Assembly: GCF_014647835.1 (NCBI RefSeq)
Contig: NZ_BMPY01000034.1
Location: 1 to 64,000, forward strand
Length of the DNA: 64,000 nucleotides
Source of the DNA: Microbispora rosea subsp. aerata
GTDB lineage: Bacteria; Actinomycetota; Actinomycetes; Streptosporangiales; Streptosporangiaceae
Direction: 5' to 3'
The notes beneath the pieces were generated by a model. The model was not told where the DNA came from. It was given only the letters and a program-made list of their open reading frames with translations, and did no database searches. Shown here in pieces: positions 41,712 through 49,909 of this stretch. A program made the position numbers and the translations under genes. Within the stretch, counting starts at the first letter, position 1, and the number at the start of each line of letters is the position of its first letter.

Positions 41712-42605
41712 TCACGACTTCGTGACATCGGGACGCGGCGTGGGCGACACCCGGATGAGGCATTCCTGAACCACGGAGACGGCCAGCTCCCCCGAGGCGG
41801 TGAACATCTGCCCGCGGGCGAGCCCGCGCGCCGCCCCCGACCACGGCGACTCCTGGGAGTACAGCAGCCAGTCGTCGGCGCGGAAGGGCCGGTGGAACCA
41901 CATCGCGTGGTCCAGCGAGGCACCGGACACCGCCGAGGACCCCCAGGCCAGCCCGTGGGCCAGCAGCACGGTGTCGACCAGCGTGAAGTCGCTGGCGTAG
42001 GCCGCGAGCACGACGTGCAGCAGCGGGTCGTCGGGCAGGTCGGCGTCGTACCGGAACCAGACGTTGTTCTCGGGGGTGACCAGCGCGGGGTCGTGGGCGG
42101 CCTCCCAGGTCAGCGCGTTCACATACCGCGCGTCCACCGGGCGCGGCTTGGCCAGCAGCTCGCGCCAGCCCGGCTCGTCGCCCACGACCTTCAGCATCCG
42201 CTCCTGGAAGGTCGGCAGGGTCTCGGGGTCGGGCACCTCCGGCATGCGCGCGGCCTGGTGGCTCACGCCCGGCTCCTCGATGTGGAACGACGCCGACATC
42301 GAGAAGATCGCCTTGCCGTGCTGGATGGCCGTGATGCGCCGGGTGGTGAACGACCGGCCGTCGCGCACCCGCTCCACGTTGTAGACGATCGGGACGGCCG
42401 GGTCGCCGGGCCGGATGAAGTAGGCGTGCAGCGAGTGGACCATCCGGTCGGACGGCACCGTACGGCCGGCCGCCACGAGCGCCTGCGCCGCCACCTGGCC
42501 GCCGAAGACCCGCTGGATGCGCTCCTCGGGGCTGCGCCCGCGGAAGATGTCGAGCTCGATCGGTTCGAGGTCGAGCAGGTCCAGCAGCTCCTTCAGGGCC
42601 GAGTT
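41712..42605 (-). CDS. tesB: acyl-CoA thioesterase II (TesB family)
   Basis: A 297-aa double-hotdog thioesterase hydrolysing acyl-CoA to free acid and CoA. Family features are FRGRSPEERIQRVFGGQVAAQALVAAGRTV, VHSLHAYFIRPGDPAVPIVYNVERVRDGRSFTTRRI and the C-terminal SLDHAMWFHRPFRADDWLLYSQESP with the catalytic Asp-Gln-Thr set expected. GTG 42605 has GGAGGC five bases upstream; ATG 42623 is also possible. It lies between uvrD2 and whiB7, and its stop is just 12 bases from the whiB7 promoter. Confidence 0.93.
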   Translation of the reverse strand, partial: NSALKELLDLLDLEPIELDIFRGRSPEERIQRVFGGQVAAQALVAAGRTVPSDRMVHSLHAYFIRPGDPAVPIVYNVERVRDGRSFTTRRITAIQHGKAIFSMSASFHIEEPGVSHQAARMPEVPDPETLPTFQERMLKVVGDEPGWRELLAKPRPVDARYVNALTWEAAHDPALVTPENNVWFRYDADLPDDPLLHVVLAAYASDFTLVDTVLLAHGLAWGSSAVSGASLDHAMWFHRPFRADDWLLYSQESPWSGAARGLARGQMFTASGELAVSVVQECLIRVSPTPRPDVTKS

Positions 42606-42632
42606 CACGGCAGCCTCCAGCACACGCGGCTA

Positions 42633-44732
42633 TTACTCGTCGGTAAAACTACCGGCGCCGCGGCAGAGCTCGAGAACCGCGTCGCCGTACCGCTCAAGTT
42701 TGACGCGTCCGATTCCGGCGATCGAGAGCAGGTCGCTTTCGGAGGTGGGCACCCGCTCGGCGATGGCCTGGAGGGTGACGTCCGTGAAGACGACGTACGC
42801 CGGCACCTTGGCCTCCTTGGCCGCCGCGCTGCGCCACGCCTTGAGCCGCTCGAGCAGGGCCTCGTCGTAGTCGGCCGGGCAGGTCGCGCAGCGGCCCAGC
42901 TTCTGCTCGGCGGCGGCCGACAGCGTCTTGCCGCAGATCCGGCAGTGCAGCGGCGCCGCCGCCCGCTTCGCCCGCCCGCCGGAGCCGCCCGGCCGCTCGG
43001 CCCGGGCCGGGCTCGCCGTACGCGGGGACAGCCCGTCGAGGAAGCGCGACGGCCTGCGGGACCGGCGGCCCCCCGGCGAGCGGGCGAGCGCCCACGACAG
43101 GTGGAGGTGCTCGCGGGCCCGGGTGATCCCCACGTACAGCAGGCGCCGTTCCTCCTCGATCTGTTCCGGCGTCTCCGCGTAGACGATCGGGACCATGCCG
43201 TCGGTGAGGCCGACGAGGAAGACCGCGTCCCACTCCAGGCCCTTGGCGGCGTGCAGCGAGGCGAGCGTCACGCCCTCGACCGGCGGCGCGTGCTGCTCCA
43301 TCGCCCTGCGCTCCAGCTCGCCGACGAACCGGGGCAGGTCGGCCCCCTCGGCGGCCATGTCCTCGGCCAGGTCGGCGAGCGCCTTGAGCGACTCCCACTT
43401 CTCCCTGGCCTTGCCGCCGCCGGGCGGTTCGGCGGTCAGCCCGATGCCCGACAAGATCGCGTGCACGGCGGGCGCGAGCGGCTCGTCGCCCGCCGACCGG
43501 GCCGCGCCGCGCAGCAGCACCACGGCCTGACGCACCTCCGGGCGCTCGAAGAACCGCTCCGCCCCGCGCAGCACGTACGGCACGCGGGCGTCGGTGAACG
43601 CCTGCTCGTACGTCTCGGACTGGGCGTTGACCCGGAACAGCACGGCGATCTCGCGGGCCGGCACGCCGTCGGCCATCAGCTTCTTGACGGTGAGCGCGAC
43701 GCCGAGCGCCTCGGCCTGCTCGTCGTCGTACTCGGTGAACACCGGCTCGGGGCCGTCCGGCCGCTGCGCGACCAGTTCCAGCCGGTGGGGCGAGCGCGCC
43801 ATGACGCGGTTGGCCAGCGTGACCACCTGCGGGGTCGAGCGGTAGTCGCGCACCAGCCTGATCACCGTCGCGGACGGGTGCTCGACGGCGAAGTTGGTCA
43901 GGTAGTGGGGCGTCGCGCCGGTGAACGAGTAGATGGTCTGGTTGGGGTCGCCCACCACGCACAGGTCGTCGCGCCCGCCGAGCCAGGTGTCGAGCAGCAG
44001 CTTCTGCAGCGGGTTGACGTCCTGGAACTCGTCGACCACGAAGTAGCGGTACTGCTGGCGGATCTGCGCCGCGACCTCGCGGTGCTCGGTCATCACCGCC
44101 GCCGTCAGCTCCAGGATCGTCTCGAAGTCGATGAGGTTGCGCCGGCGGCGCAGGTTCTCGTACCCCTCGTACAGCCGCGCCACCTCCTCCGGCGGGATGG
44201 GCGGGGTGCGCCGCACCTTGGCGGCGGCGGCCGCGTAGTCCTCGGGGCCGATCTGGGTGACCTTCGCCCACTCGATCTCGCTCGCGACGTCGCGCAGCTC
44301 GCCGCGGTCGGGGTTCCTGCGCAGCCGCCTGGCCGCCTCCACGAGCAGCGGCAGCTTCGACTCGATCACCTGCGGCGGGTCGCCGCCGATCACCCTCGGC
44401 CAGAAGTAGCTGAGCTGGCGCAGGGCCGCCGCGTGGAAGGTCCGGGCCTGCACGCCGGGCGCGCCGAGGCCGCGCAGCCGCTGCTTCAGCTCCGCCGCCG
44501 CGCGGGTCGTGAAGGTCACGGCCAGCACGCTCTGCGGCTCGACGACCCCGGTGTGCACGGCGTACGCGATGCGATGCGTGATGGCGCGGGTCTTGCCGGT
44601 CCCCGCCCCGGCGAGCACGCACACCGGTCCGCGCACCGCCTGGGCGACCTCGCGCTGCTCGGGATCCAGACCGTCGAGGACGTCCAAGGAGCGGCTCCCA
44701 ACATGCGTTGCGGACGTTGTTACTGGCATCAT
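42633..44732 (-). CDS. uvrD2: ATP-dependent DNA helicase UvrD2 (HRDC-containing)
   Basis: A superfamily 1A helicase of up to 699 aa. Motif I is LAGAGTGKTRAITHR, motif II VVDEFQDVNPLQ, motif III VVGDPNQTIYSFTGA, motif V SLHAAKGLEWDAVFLVGL and motif VI LLYVGITRAREHLHLSW. The C-terminus has a four-Cys segment (HCRICGKTL, GRCATCPADY) and an HRDC domain (LKAWRSAAAKEAKVPAYVVFTDVTLQAIAE), the UvrD2 hallmark. The ATG at 44732 is used; a TTG at 44687 after GGGAG is an alternative. It unwinds DNA 3' to 5' in repair. Confidence 0.95.
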   Translation of the reverse strand: MMPVTTSATHVGSRSLDVLDGLDPEQREVAQAVRGPVCVLAGAGTGKTRAITHRIAYAVHTGVVEPQSVLAVTFTTRAAAELKQRLRGLGAPGVQARTFHAAALRQLSYFWPRVIGGDPPQVIESKLPLLVEAARRLRRNPDRGELRDVASEIEWAKVTQIGPEDYAAAAAKVRRTPPIPPEEVARLYEGYENLRRRRNLIDFETILELTAAVMTEHREVAAQIRQQYRYFVVDEFQDVNPLQKLLLDTWLGGRDDLCVVGDPNQTIYSFTGATPHYLTNFAVEHPSATVIRLVRDYRSTPQVVTLANRVMARSPHRLELVAQRPDGPEPVFTEYDDEQAEALGVALTVKKLMADGVPAREIAVLFRVNAQSETYEQAFTDARVPYVLRGAERFFERPEVRQAVVLLRGAARSAGDEPLAPAVHAILSGIGLTAEPPGGGKAREKWESLKALADLAEDMAAEGADLPRFVGELERRAMEQHAPPVEGVTLASLHAAKGLEWDAVFLVGLTDGMVPIVYAETPEQIEEERRLLYVGITRAREHLHLSWALARSPGGRRSRRPSRFLDGLSPRTASPARAERPGGSGGRAKRAAAPLHCRICGKTLSAAAEQKLGRCATCPADYDEALLERLKAWRSAAAKEAKVPAYVVFTDVTLQAIAERVPTSESDLLSIAGIGRVKLERYGDAVLELCRGAGSFTDE

Positions 44733-44803
44733 CCTTCCAGCAGCCGGCCGAGCGTGTCCCGGGGACCGGTCGGCGCATGATGTGACATCGGGGAGGAACA
44801 GCC

Positions 44804-45802
44804 GTGGCCACCGCGGTCCGAACTGCTTTAGGCATGGGCGCCGCCGCCCTCACCACCCTCATGCTCGCCGCGCCCGACGCCCGGGCGGCCGCCCCGGCGG
44901 GCGATCCCGTCCACCGCCACTCCGCCTCTCCGTCCCCGTCCGCCACGCCCTCCGCGCCCCCCGCGAGCCCGTCTCCCTCGCCGTCCCCGTCGGCCTCGGC
45001 CTCGCCGGCCGCCGCGCAGTCCGGCGTCCGGGTCCGCACCTACGCGTACGGCTCGCACGCGCGCCAGATCATGGACGTGTGGTGGCACACCACCGGCCCG
45101 CGGCGCCCCGCCGTGTTCGTGATCCACGGCGGCTGGTGGTCCGGGGGCGACAAGAAGTACATGACGTCGATCAGCCGCAGCTACTCCCAGCTCGGCTACA
45201 CCGTCGTGAACCTCGACTACCGGCTGTCGGGCGACGCGGCCTGGCCGGCCCAGCGCACCGACGTGCTGACCGCCGTCAACGCGGTGCGCAGGCACGCGGC
45301 GCTGTTCAACACCGACCCCAACCGCTACGTGCTGCTCGGGTTCTCCGCCGGCGGCCACCTCGCCGCCGCCGCCGGCACGTACGGCGACGGCCGTCCCGGC
45401 CTGCGCGGCGTCGTCGGGATCTCCCCGCCCGTCTCGCCGCTGTCGGCGTTCGCGGACGGCACCGAGTTCGGCACCAAGGAGCAGCAGAAGCTGCGCAAGG
45501 CGGCCATCAAGCTGGCCGGCGGCTGCACCCCCGACAAGTGCCCGCGCGTCTGGTCGAGCATGGAGGTGCCGTTCCACGCCTCGCCCGGCGACCCGCCGAT
45601 GCTCGCCTTCCACTCCTCGGAGGAGTTCGTCCCGCCGTACCAGAGCGAGATGCTCAAGGAGTCGCTGGCGAGCGTCGGGGTCCGGATGACCGTCAAGACG
45701 ATGGCCGGCACCCAGCACAGCTCCCCGCTGTACCGGGAGCCCGGGGTCGCCGAGACCGTCCAGGCGTGGATCGCCGCCCGGCTGAGGGGCGCCGCCCGGT
45801 AG
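44804..45802 (+). CDS. secreted alpha/beta hydrolase (BD-FAE/carboxylesterase-like)
   Basis: A 332-aa exported hydrolase. A signal peptide (VRTALGMGAAALTTLMLAAPDARAAA) is followed by a Ser/Pro linker (SPSPSATPSAPPASPSPSPS). The catalytic domain has the oxyanion motif FVIHGGWWSGGDKKYM, nucleophile LLGFSAGGHLAAAAG and a late His in AGTQHSSPLY. This is the hormone-sensitive-lipase-like class acting on esters. Start GTG 44804. It diverges from uvrD2 with about 70 bases between them. Confidence 0.9.
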   Translation: MATAVRTALGMGAAALTTLMLAAPDARAAAPAGDPVHRHSASPSPSATPSAPPASPSPSPSPSASASPAAAQSGVRVRTYAYGSHARQIMDVWWHTTGPRRPAVFVIHGGWWSGGDKKYMTSISRSYSQLGYTVVNLDYRLSGDAAWPAQRTDVLTAVNAVRRHAALFNTDPNRYVLLGFSAGGHLAAAAGTYGDGRPGLRGVVGISPPVSPLSAFADGTEFGTKEQQKLRKAAIKLAGGCTPDKCPRVWSSMEVPFHASPGDPPMLAFHSSEEFVPPYQSEMLKESLASVGVRMTVKTMAGTQHSSPLYREPGVAETVQAWIAARLRGAAR

Positions 45803-45878
45803 GCGGGAACACCCGGCGCGTCCGCGATGTTGCCATGACTGCTCTCGGCAACACCTATGCGCACGGAAGGGACGACAG

Positions 45879-46118
45879 ATGGCGCTGACGGTTTACACCA
45901 CGAGCTGGTGCGGCCCCTGCAAGCGGCTGAAGAGCCAGCTCACCCGGGAGGGCATCGCCTTCAGCGAGATCGACATCGAGCGCCACCCGGAGGCCGCCGA
46001 GTTCGTCGCGAGCGTGAACAACGGCAACCAGATCGTCCCCACGGTGGTGGCGGACTGCCACACCATGACCAACCCCTCGGTCGCCGAGGTGAAGCGGCAC
46101 CTCGCGGGGGCCTGCTGA
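45879..46118 (+). CDS. mrx1: mycoredoxin / glutaredoxin-like protein
   Basis: A 79-aa thioredoxin-fold reductase. The active site is TTSWCGPCKRLKSQL (CGPC at residues 11-14), with VPTVVADCHTMTNPSVAEVKRHL giving the cis-Pro and the Thr-Asn region. Mycoredoxin-1 reduces mycothiol-mixed disulfides. Most Mrx1 proteins have CxYC or similar; CGPC is the thioredoxin-type variant. GGAAGGGACGAC precedes ATG 45879. It converges on nudC with one base between the stops. Confidence 0.92.
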   Translation: MALTVYTTSWCGPCKRLKSQLTREGIAFSEIDIERHPEAAEFVASVNNGNQIVPTVVADCHTMTNPSVAEVKRHLAGAC

Positions 46119-46119
46119 C

Positions 46120-47025
46120 CTACCAGTCCGTGTCGGGAATCGGCGCGCCGTACCAGGTCTCGATCAGCCTGCGCGCGATCGAGACCTGGCCGGGCAGCAC
46201 CAGGTCGCCCGACCGCACCTGAGCCTCCAGCTCCTCCCGCGTCAGCCAGCGGGCCTCGGCGATCTCCTCCCGGTCGGGGCGCAGGTCGGTGGTGACGGCG
46301 CGGGCGAAGAAGCCGAGCATCAGGCTGCGCGGGAACGGCCAGGGCTGGCTGCCGAGATAGCGGGGCGCGGTGACGGCGACGCCCACCTCTTCGAGGACCT
46401 CGCGGACCACGGCGTGCTCCAGCGACTCCCCCGGCTCGACGAACCCGGCGAGCACCGACATGCGGCCATCGGGCCATCCCCGGCCGCGGGCGAGCAGGGC
46501 ACGGCCCTCGTCGTCGTGCACCAGCATGATCACCGCGGGGTCGACGCGCGGGAAGTGCTGGCTGCCGTCGCGCGGGCACACCCGCATGTGGCCCGACGCC
46601 GCGACGTCCGTACGGCTGCCGCACCTGGGGCAGTATTCGTGGCTCGCGTGCCACGCCTCCAGGGCCACCGCGTAGACGAACAGCCCGGCGTCGCGGTCGT
46701 CCAGCAGCACCGCTGCCTCCCTGAGCCCCGCCGCGTCGCCCTCGGGCAGCGGCGCGTTGACGGCGAAGTAGGGCACGCCGTCCTCGTCCACGCCCAGCAG
46801 GTAGCGGGTGCCCTCCGGCGCCTCGGCCGGCGAGGTGAGCACCAGGGCCACGCCGTCGCTGAAGCGGCGGACCAGCGTTCGGCCGTCGTGGACCAGGAGG
46901 ACCCGGGTCTTCTCCGCCTCCCACGCACGCCGCAGCCATTCCTCGTCGCCGCGCAGGGCCGCCGATCGGTCTATGGCGCTGCGCGCCAGGAGCAGGGGTC
47001 CGAGCAGTCCGTCCGTGATTTCCAC
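46120..47025 (-). CDS. nudC: NAD(H) pyrophosphatase NudC
   Basis: A 301-aa Nudix enzyme cleaving NADH to NMNH and AMP and removing NAD caps from RNA in other bacteria. It has a zinc ribbon (EYCPRCGSRTDVAASGHMRVC), the Nudix box GFVEPGESLEHAVVREVLEEVGV, and the NudC-specific SQPWPFPRSLMLGF. GTG 47025 has GGAAGGA seven bases upstream and is preferred to the longer frame. It diverges from the siderophore operon. Confidence 0.95.
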   Translation of the reverse strand: MEITDGLLGPLLLARSAIDRSAALRGDEEWLRRAWEAEKTRVLLVHDGRTLVRRFSDGVALVLTSPAEAPEGTRYLLGVDEDGVPYFAVNAPLPEGDAAGLREAAVLLDDRDAGLFVYAVALEAWHASHEYCPRCGSRTDVAASGHMRVCPRDGSQHFPRVDPAVIMLVHDDEGRALLARGRGWPDGRMSVLAGFVEPGESLEHAVVREVLEEVGVAVTAPRYLGSQPWPFPRSLMLGFFARAVTTDLRPDREEIAEARWLTREELEAQVRSGDLVLPGQVSIARRLIETWYGAPIPDTDW

Positions 47026-47105
47026 GCCGTCATCCTTCCACCGGGGCCGCCCCGGCAATCTCCCCGCCCTTTTCCGTTCGCCGGTCAAAAGATCATGATC
47101 CCGGC

Positions 47106-47138
47106 TAGGATGCAGTGCCTTAGGTTAGCCTTACCTAT
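47106..47138 (+). promoter_or_regulatory. iron box overlapping the siderophore promoter
   Basis: TTAGGTTAGCCTTACCTAT (47120-47138) is close to the actinobacterial iron-box consensus TTAGGTTAGGCTAACCTAA bound by IdeR/DmdR1 with Fe2+. A -10-like TAGGAT (47106-47111) lies immediately upstream, so the box would overlap the transcription start. Repression under iron sufficiency is expected. The first gene starts at 47148. Confidence 0.85.
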
Positions 47139-47147
47139 GGAGGGCCG

Positions 47148-48305
47148 GTGCGGCTGTATCTCACCACGCTCAACCCGACCGACTCGGTGACCGGGGGGTT
47201 CCTTCCCGCCGCGGTCGCGCTGGGCTGGGACGTGACGATACTCACCGACCAGCCCGATCGGTATCCGGACCACGAGGTCATGGCGGTCGACGTCCGCGAT
47301 CCCCGGGCCGTGATCGACGTGGTGGCCGCCCATCACCGGCCCGATGTGATCTTCTCCAACTCCGACCACCTCCAGGCCGCCACCGCGCTCGCCGCCGAGT
47401 ATTTCGGCCTGCCCGGCAAGGACTGGCGGGCCTGCGTCACCGCCAAGAACAAGGCGCTGACCCGCCGCGCCCTCGCCGCCGTCGAACCCGTCCGGTCCGT
47501 ACGGATCCCTCCGGGCGCGGACCTGCCGGAGGGCCTGCCGTACCCGGTGGTGGTCAAGCCCGCGCAAGGCGTGGCCAGCGAGGACGTCGTGCTGGTGGAC
47601 GGCCCGGACGCGCTGGCCGCCGCGGTCGCGGCGATCAGGGAGCGGCGGCCGCGGGACGTGCTGGTCGCGGAGGAGTTCCTGGAAGGGCCGTTGCGCACGC
47701 TGGAGACGCTCGGCGACGGCACCGCCCGGAGGGTCGTCGGCGGGTTCGCCACCACGCTCGGCCCGCTGCCCCACTTCGTGGAGGAGCGCCTCGACTGGCG
47801 GCCCCCGGACGCGGGCCACCTGACCCACCTCGCCGCGGCGCTCGACACGGCCGGAGTCGGCTTCGGGATGTGCCACACCGAGTATGTCGTCACCCGGGAC
47901 GGCCCCCGCGTCATCGAGATCAACTATCGGCTGATCGGCGACAACTGCGACTTCCTGCTGGCCGACCTCCTCGGGGTGCCGCTGCACGAGTGGATCCTGC
48001 GCGTCCACGCGGGCGAACCGGCGCCCGCCGTCGACCCCGACGCCCTTCGCGCCGCGTACGGGTCCGTGGTGAGCCTCGTGGCCGAGCGCTCCGGCACGGT
48101 CACGGCCGCGCCGCCCGACCTGTCCATGCGGAAGGACGACGTGCGGCTGTGGCACCGCGCGCTGCGCGCGATCGGCGATCATGTCGAGGTGACGGGGACG
48201 AACCGCGACTACCTCGGCCTGCTCCGGGCCGTCGGCCCGGACCGCGCGAGCGTCGACGCCGCGATCGACGCCTTCGAAAAGGAGCACCCTTGGGTGCTCG
48301 CGTGA
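47148..48305 (+). CDS. ATP-grasp ligase of siderophore operon
   Basis: A 385-aa ATP-grasp enzyme. It has YPVVVKPAQGVASEDVVLVDGPDAL (nucleotide loop), DVLVAEEFLEGPLRTLETLGDG, and the metal-binding VIEINYRLIGDNCDFLLADLLG. Such ligases form amide bonds via acyl-phosphate. GTG 47148 follows GGAGGG. It is the first gene of the iron-box operon and overlaps the next. Probably it joins a carboxylate to an amine building block before or between the IucA/C steps; the substrate cannot be told from sequence. Confidence 0.88.
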   Translation: MRLYLTTLNPTDSVTGGFLPAAVALGWDVTILTDQPDRYPDHEVMAVDVRDPRAVIDVVAAHHRPDVIFSNSDHLQAATALAAEYFGLPGKDWRACVTAKNKALTRRALAAVEPVRSVRIPPGADLPEGLPYPVVVKPAQGVASEDVVLVDGPDALAAAVAAIRERRPRDVLVAEEFLEGPLRTLETLGDGTARRVVGGFATTLGPLPHFVEERLDWRPPDAGHLTHLAAALDTAGVGFGMCHTEYVVTRDGPRVIEINYRLIGDNCDFLLADLLGVPLHEWILRVHAGEPAPAVDPDALRAAYGSVVSLVAERSGTVTAAPPDLSMRKDDVRLWHRALRAIGDHVEVTGTNRDYLGLLRAVGPDRASVDAAIDAFEKEHPWVLA

Positions 48306-49903
48306 TCCAAAAGGCCCGCGACCAGGCCACGGAGCGGGAGCACTACCTGGCCGCCCGGGTGCTGAACGCGCTGCTGCGGGAGGACTACGCGGGCATCTCC
48401 GCCAGGGTCACCCGCGACAAGGACGGGGTCGCCTTCGTCCTCGCCTCGGGGCGGCGGGTCGGCCTCGCCGCGGGCAGCCCGTTCCAGGACTTCGCCACGG
48501 CCCCGTACGAGCGCCTGCGCCTGGCCGAGGTGCTGGAGACGCTCCGGGCCGTCGCCGACCCGGCGGACGCCGGCGGGGTCGCCGCCTTCACCCGGGAGTG
48601 CGACGAGGCTCTGGCGGCCCTGGAGGCCCATCACAGGCGGCGCGGCGAGGTGGCCGGGCGGCTGCGCGGGCGGCGCGGCCTCATCCGCTACGAGTCGCTG
48701 GCGGCGACCGTGGACCACCCGCTCTATCCGACCGCCCGCTGCCGCCTCGGGCTCTCCCCCGCCGACCTGGCGGCGTACGCGCCCGAGTTCGCCCCGGAGT
48801 TCGCGATGCGGTGGGCGGCGGTGCCGCGTGAGCGGGTGACGCTCGCGCGGCCGGAGCTTCCCGCCTGGTGGCCGGCGCCGCGGGAGGTGGGGCTGCCGTC
48901 CGGCCTGGCCCGCACCCACGTGCTCTTCCCCGTCCACCCGCTGGCCGAGCGGCTGGTGTCCGCGCTGCCCGGGCTGGTGACCGCGCCCGAGCCCCACCTG
49001 GTCGTACGGCCGACCCTGTCGACCCGTACGGTCGAGGTGGCCGAGCGGGTCCACCTCAAGGTGCCGATCCCGGCCAGCACGCTGGGCCTGCGCAACCGCC
49101 GGACGATCAAACCGGCCACTCTGCGGGACGGCGCGCTGGCCGAGTCGCTGCTGCGCGCGATCCTCGCCCGCGAGCCCCGCCTGCGCGTCACGCTCGCCGA
49201 CGAGCAGACCTACGGGCACGCCGGGCACGAATACCTGGGCTGGCTCGTCCGCGGCCTGCCCGAGGGGGAGATCGTGCCGGTCGCGGCCCTGCTCGCGCCG
49301 CTGCCCGAGTCCGAGGGACGGCTCGTCCTGCACGAGGTGGCCGAGCGCCGCTACGGCGGCGACGTGCGGGCGCTGCTGCGCGACTACCTCGCGGCGCTGA
49401 TGGAGTGGAACGTCACGCTGTTCGTCCGGTACGGCGTCGCGCTCGAGGCCCACCAGCAGAACCTGGCGCTGCTGTTCGGCGACGGGCCCATGCGGCTGCT
49501 GGTCAAGGACGACGACGGGCTGCTGGTCTCGCCCCGGCGGCTGGAGGCGGCCGGGATCGGCGTGCCGGGCTTCGCCGACGAGCGCATGCTGACCGGCGAC
49601 CCGTACGCGCTCGCCGACGTCTTCGTGACGATCACCCTGCACCTGGCCGCCATGGCCGTGGCCCACGGCGCGCTGCCGGGCTCCGCCGCCGCCCTCGTCG
49701 GCCGGGCCCTCGCGGCCGCGCTCGAGCCGTACGGGGACGACCCGATGGCCCGGCTGCTGCGGGCCCGCACGCTGGAGGCCGCGCGCCTCACCGGCAAGTC
49801 GATGGTCGTCGCCGGGACGCTCGTGGCCAAGGAACGCACCGGAGCCAGGGACGTCAACAAGTTCTACGGCACGACCGGCCCCAACTACCTGAGGGGTGCC
49901 TGA
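48290..49903 (+). CDS. IucA/IucC family siderophore synthetase (first)
   Basis: A 537-aa NIS synthetase. The N-terminal part is ARDQATEREHYLAARVLNALLREDYAGISARVTRD. The core has THVLFPVHPLAERLVSAL, VVRPTLSTRTVEVAERVHLKVPIPAS and LGLRNRRTIKP, then LFVRYGVALEAHQQNLALLFGDGP and a C-terminal FhuF-like region. It condenses a citrate-type carboxylate with an amine via adenylation. TTG 48290 follows AAAAGGAG with good spacing; GTG 48302, in the GTGA overlap with the ATP-grasp stop, is the alternative. Confidence 0.92.
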   Translation: MGARVIQKARDQATEREHYLAARVLNALLREDYAGISARVTRDKDGVAFVLASGRRVGLAAGSPFQDFATAPYERLRLAEVLETLRAVADPADAGGVAAFTRECDEALAALEAHHRRRGEVAGRLRGRRGLIRYESLAATVDHPLYPTARCRLGLSPADLAAYAPEFAPEFAMRWAAVPRERVTLARPELPAWWPAPREVGLPSGLARTHVLFPVHPLAERLVSALPGLVTAPEPHLVVRPTLSTRTVEVAERVHLKVPIPASTLGLRNRRTIKPATLRDGALAESLLRAILAREPRLRVTLADEQTYGHAGHEYLGWLVRGLPEGEIVPVAALLAPLPESEGRLVLHEVAERRYGGDVRALLRDYLAALMEWNVTLFVRYGVALEAHQQNLALLFGDGPMRLLVKDDDGLLVSPRRLEAAGIGVPGFADERMLTGDPYALADVFVTITLHLAAMAVAHGALPGSAAALVGRALAAALEPYGDDPMARLLRARTLEAARLTGKSMVVAGTLVAKERTGARDVNKFYGTTGPNYLRGA

Positions 49904-49909
49904 GCCATC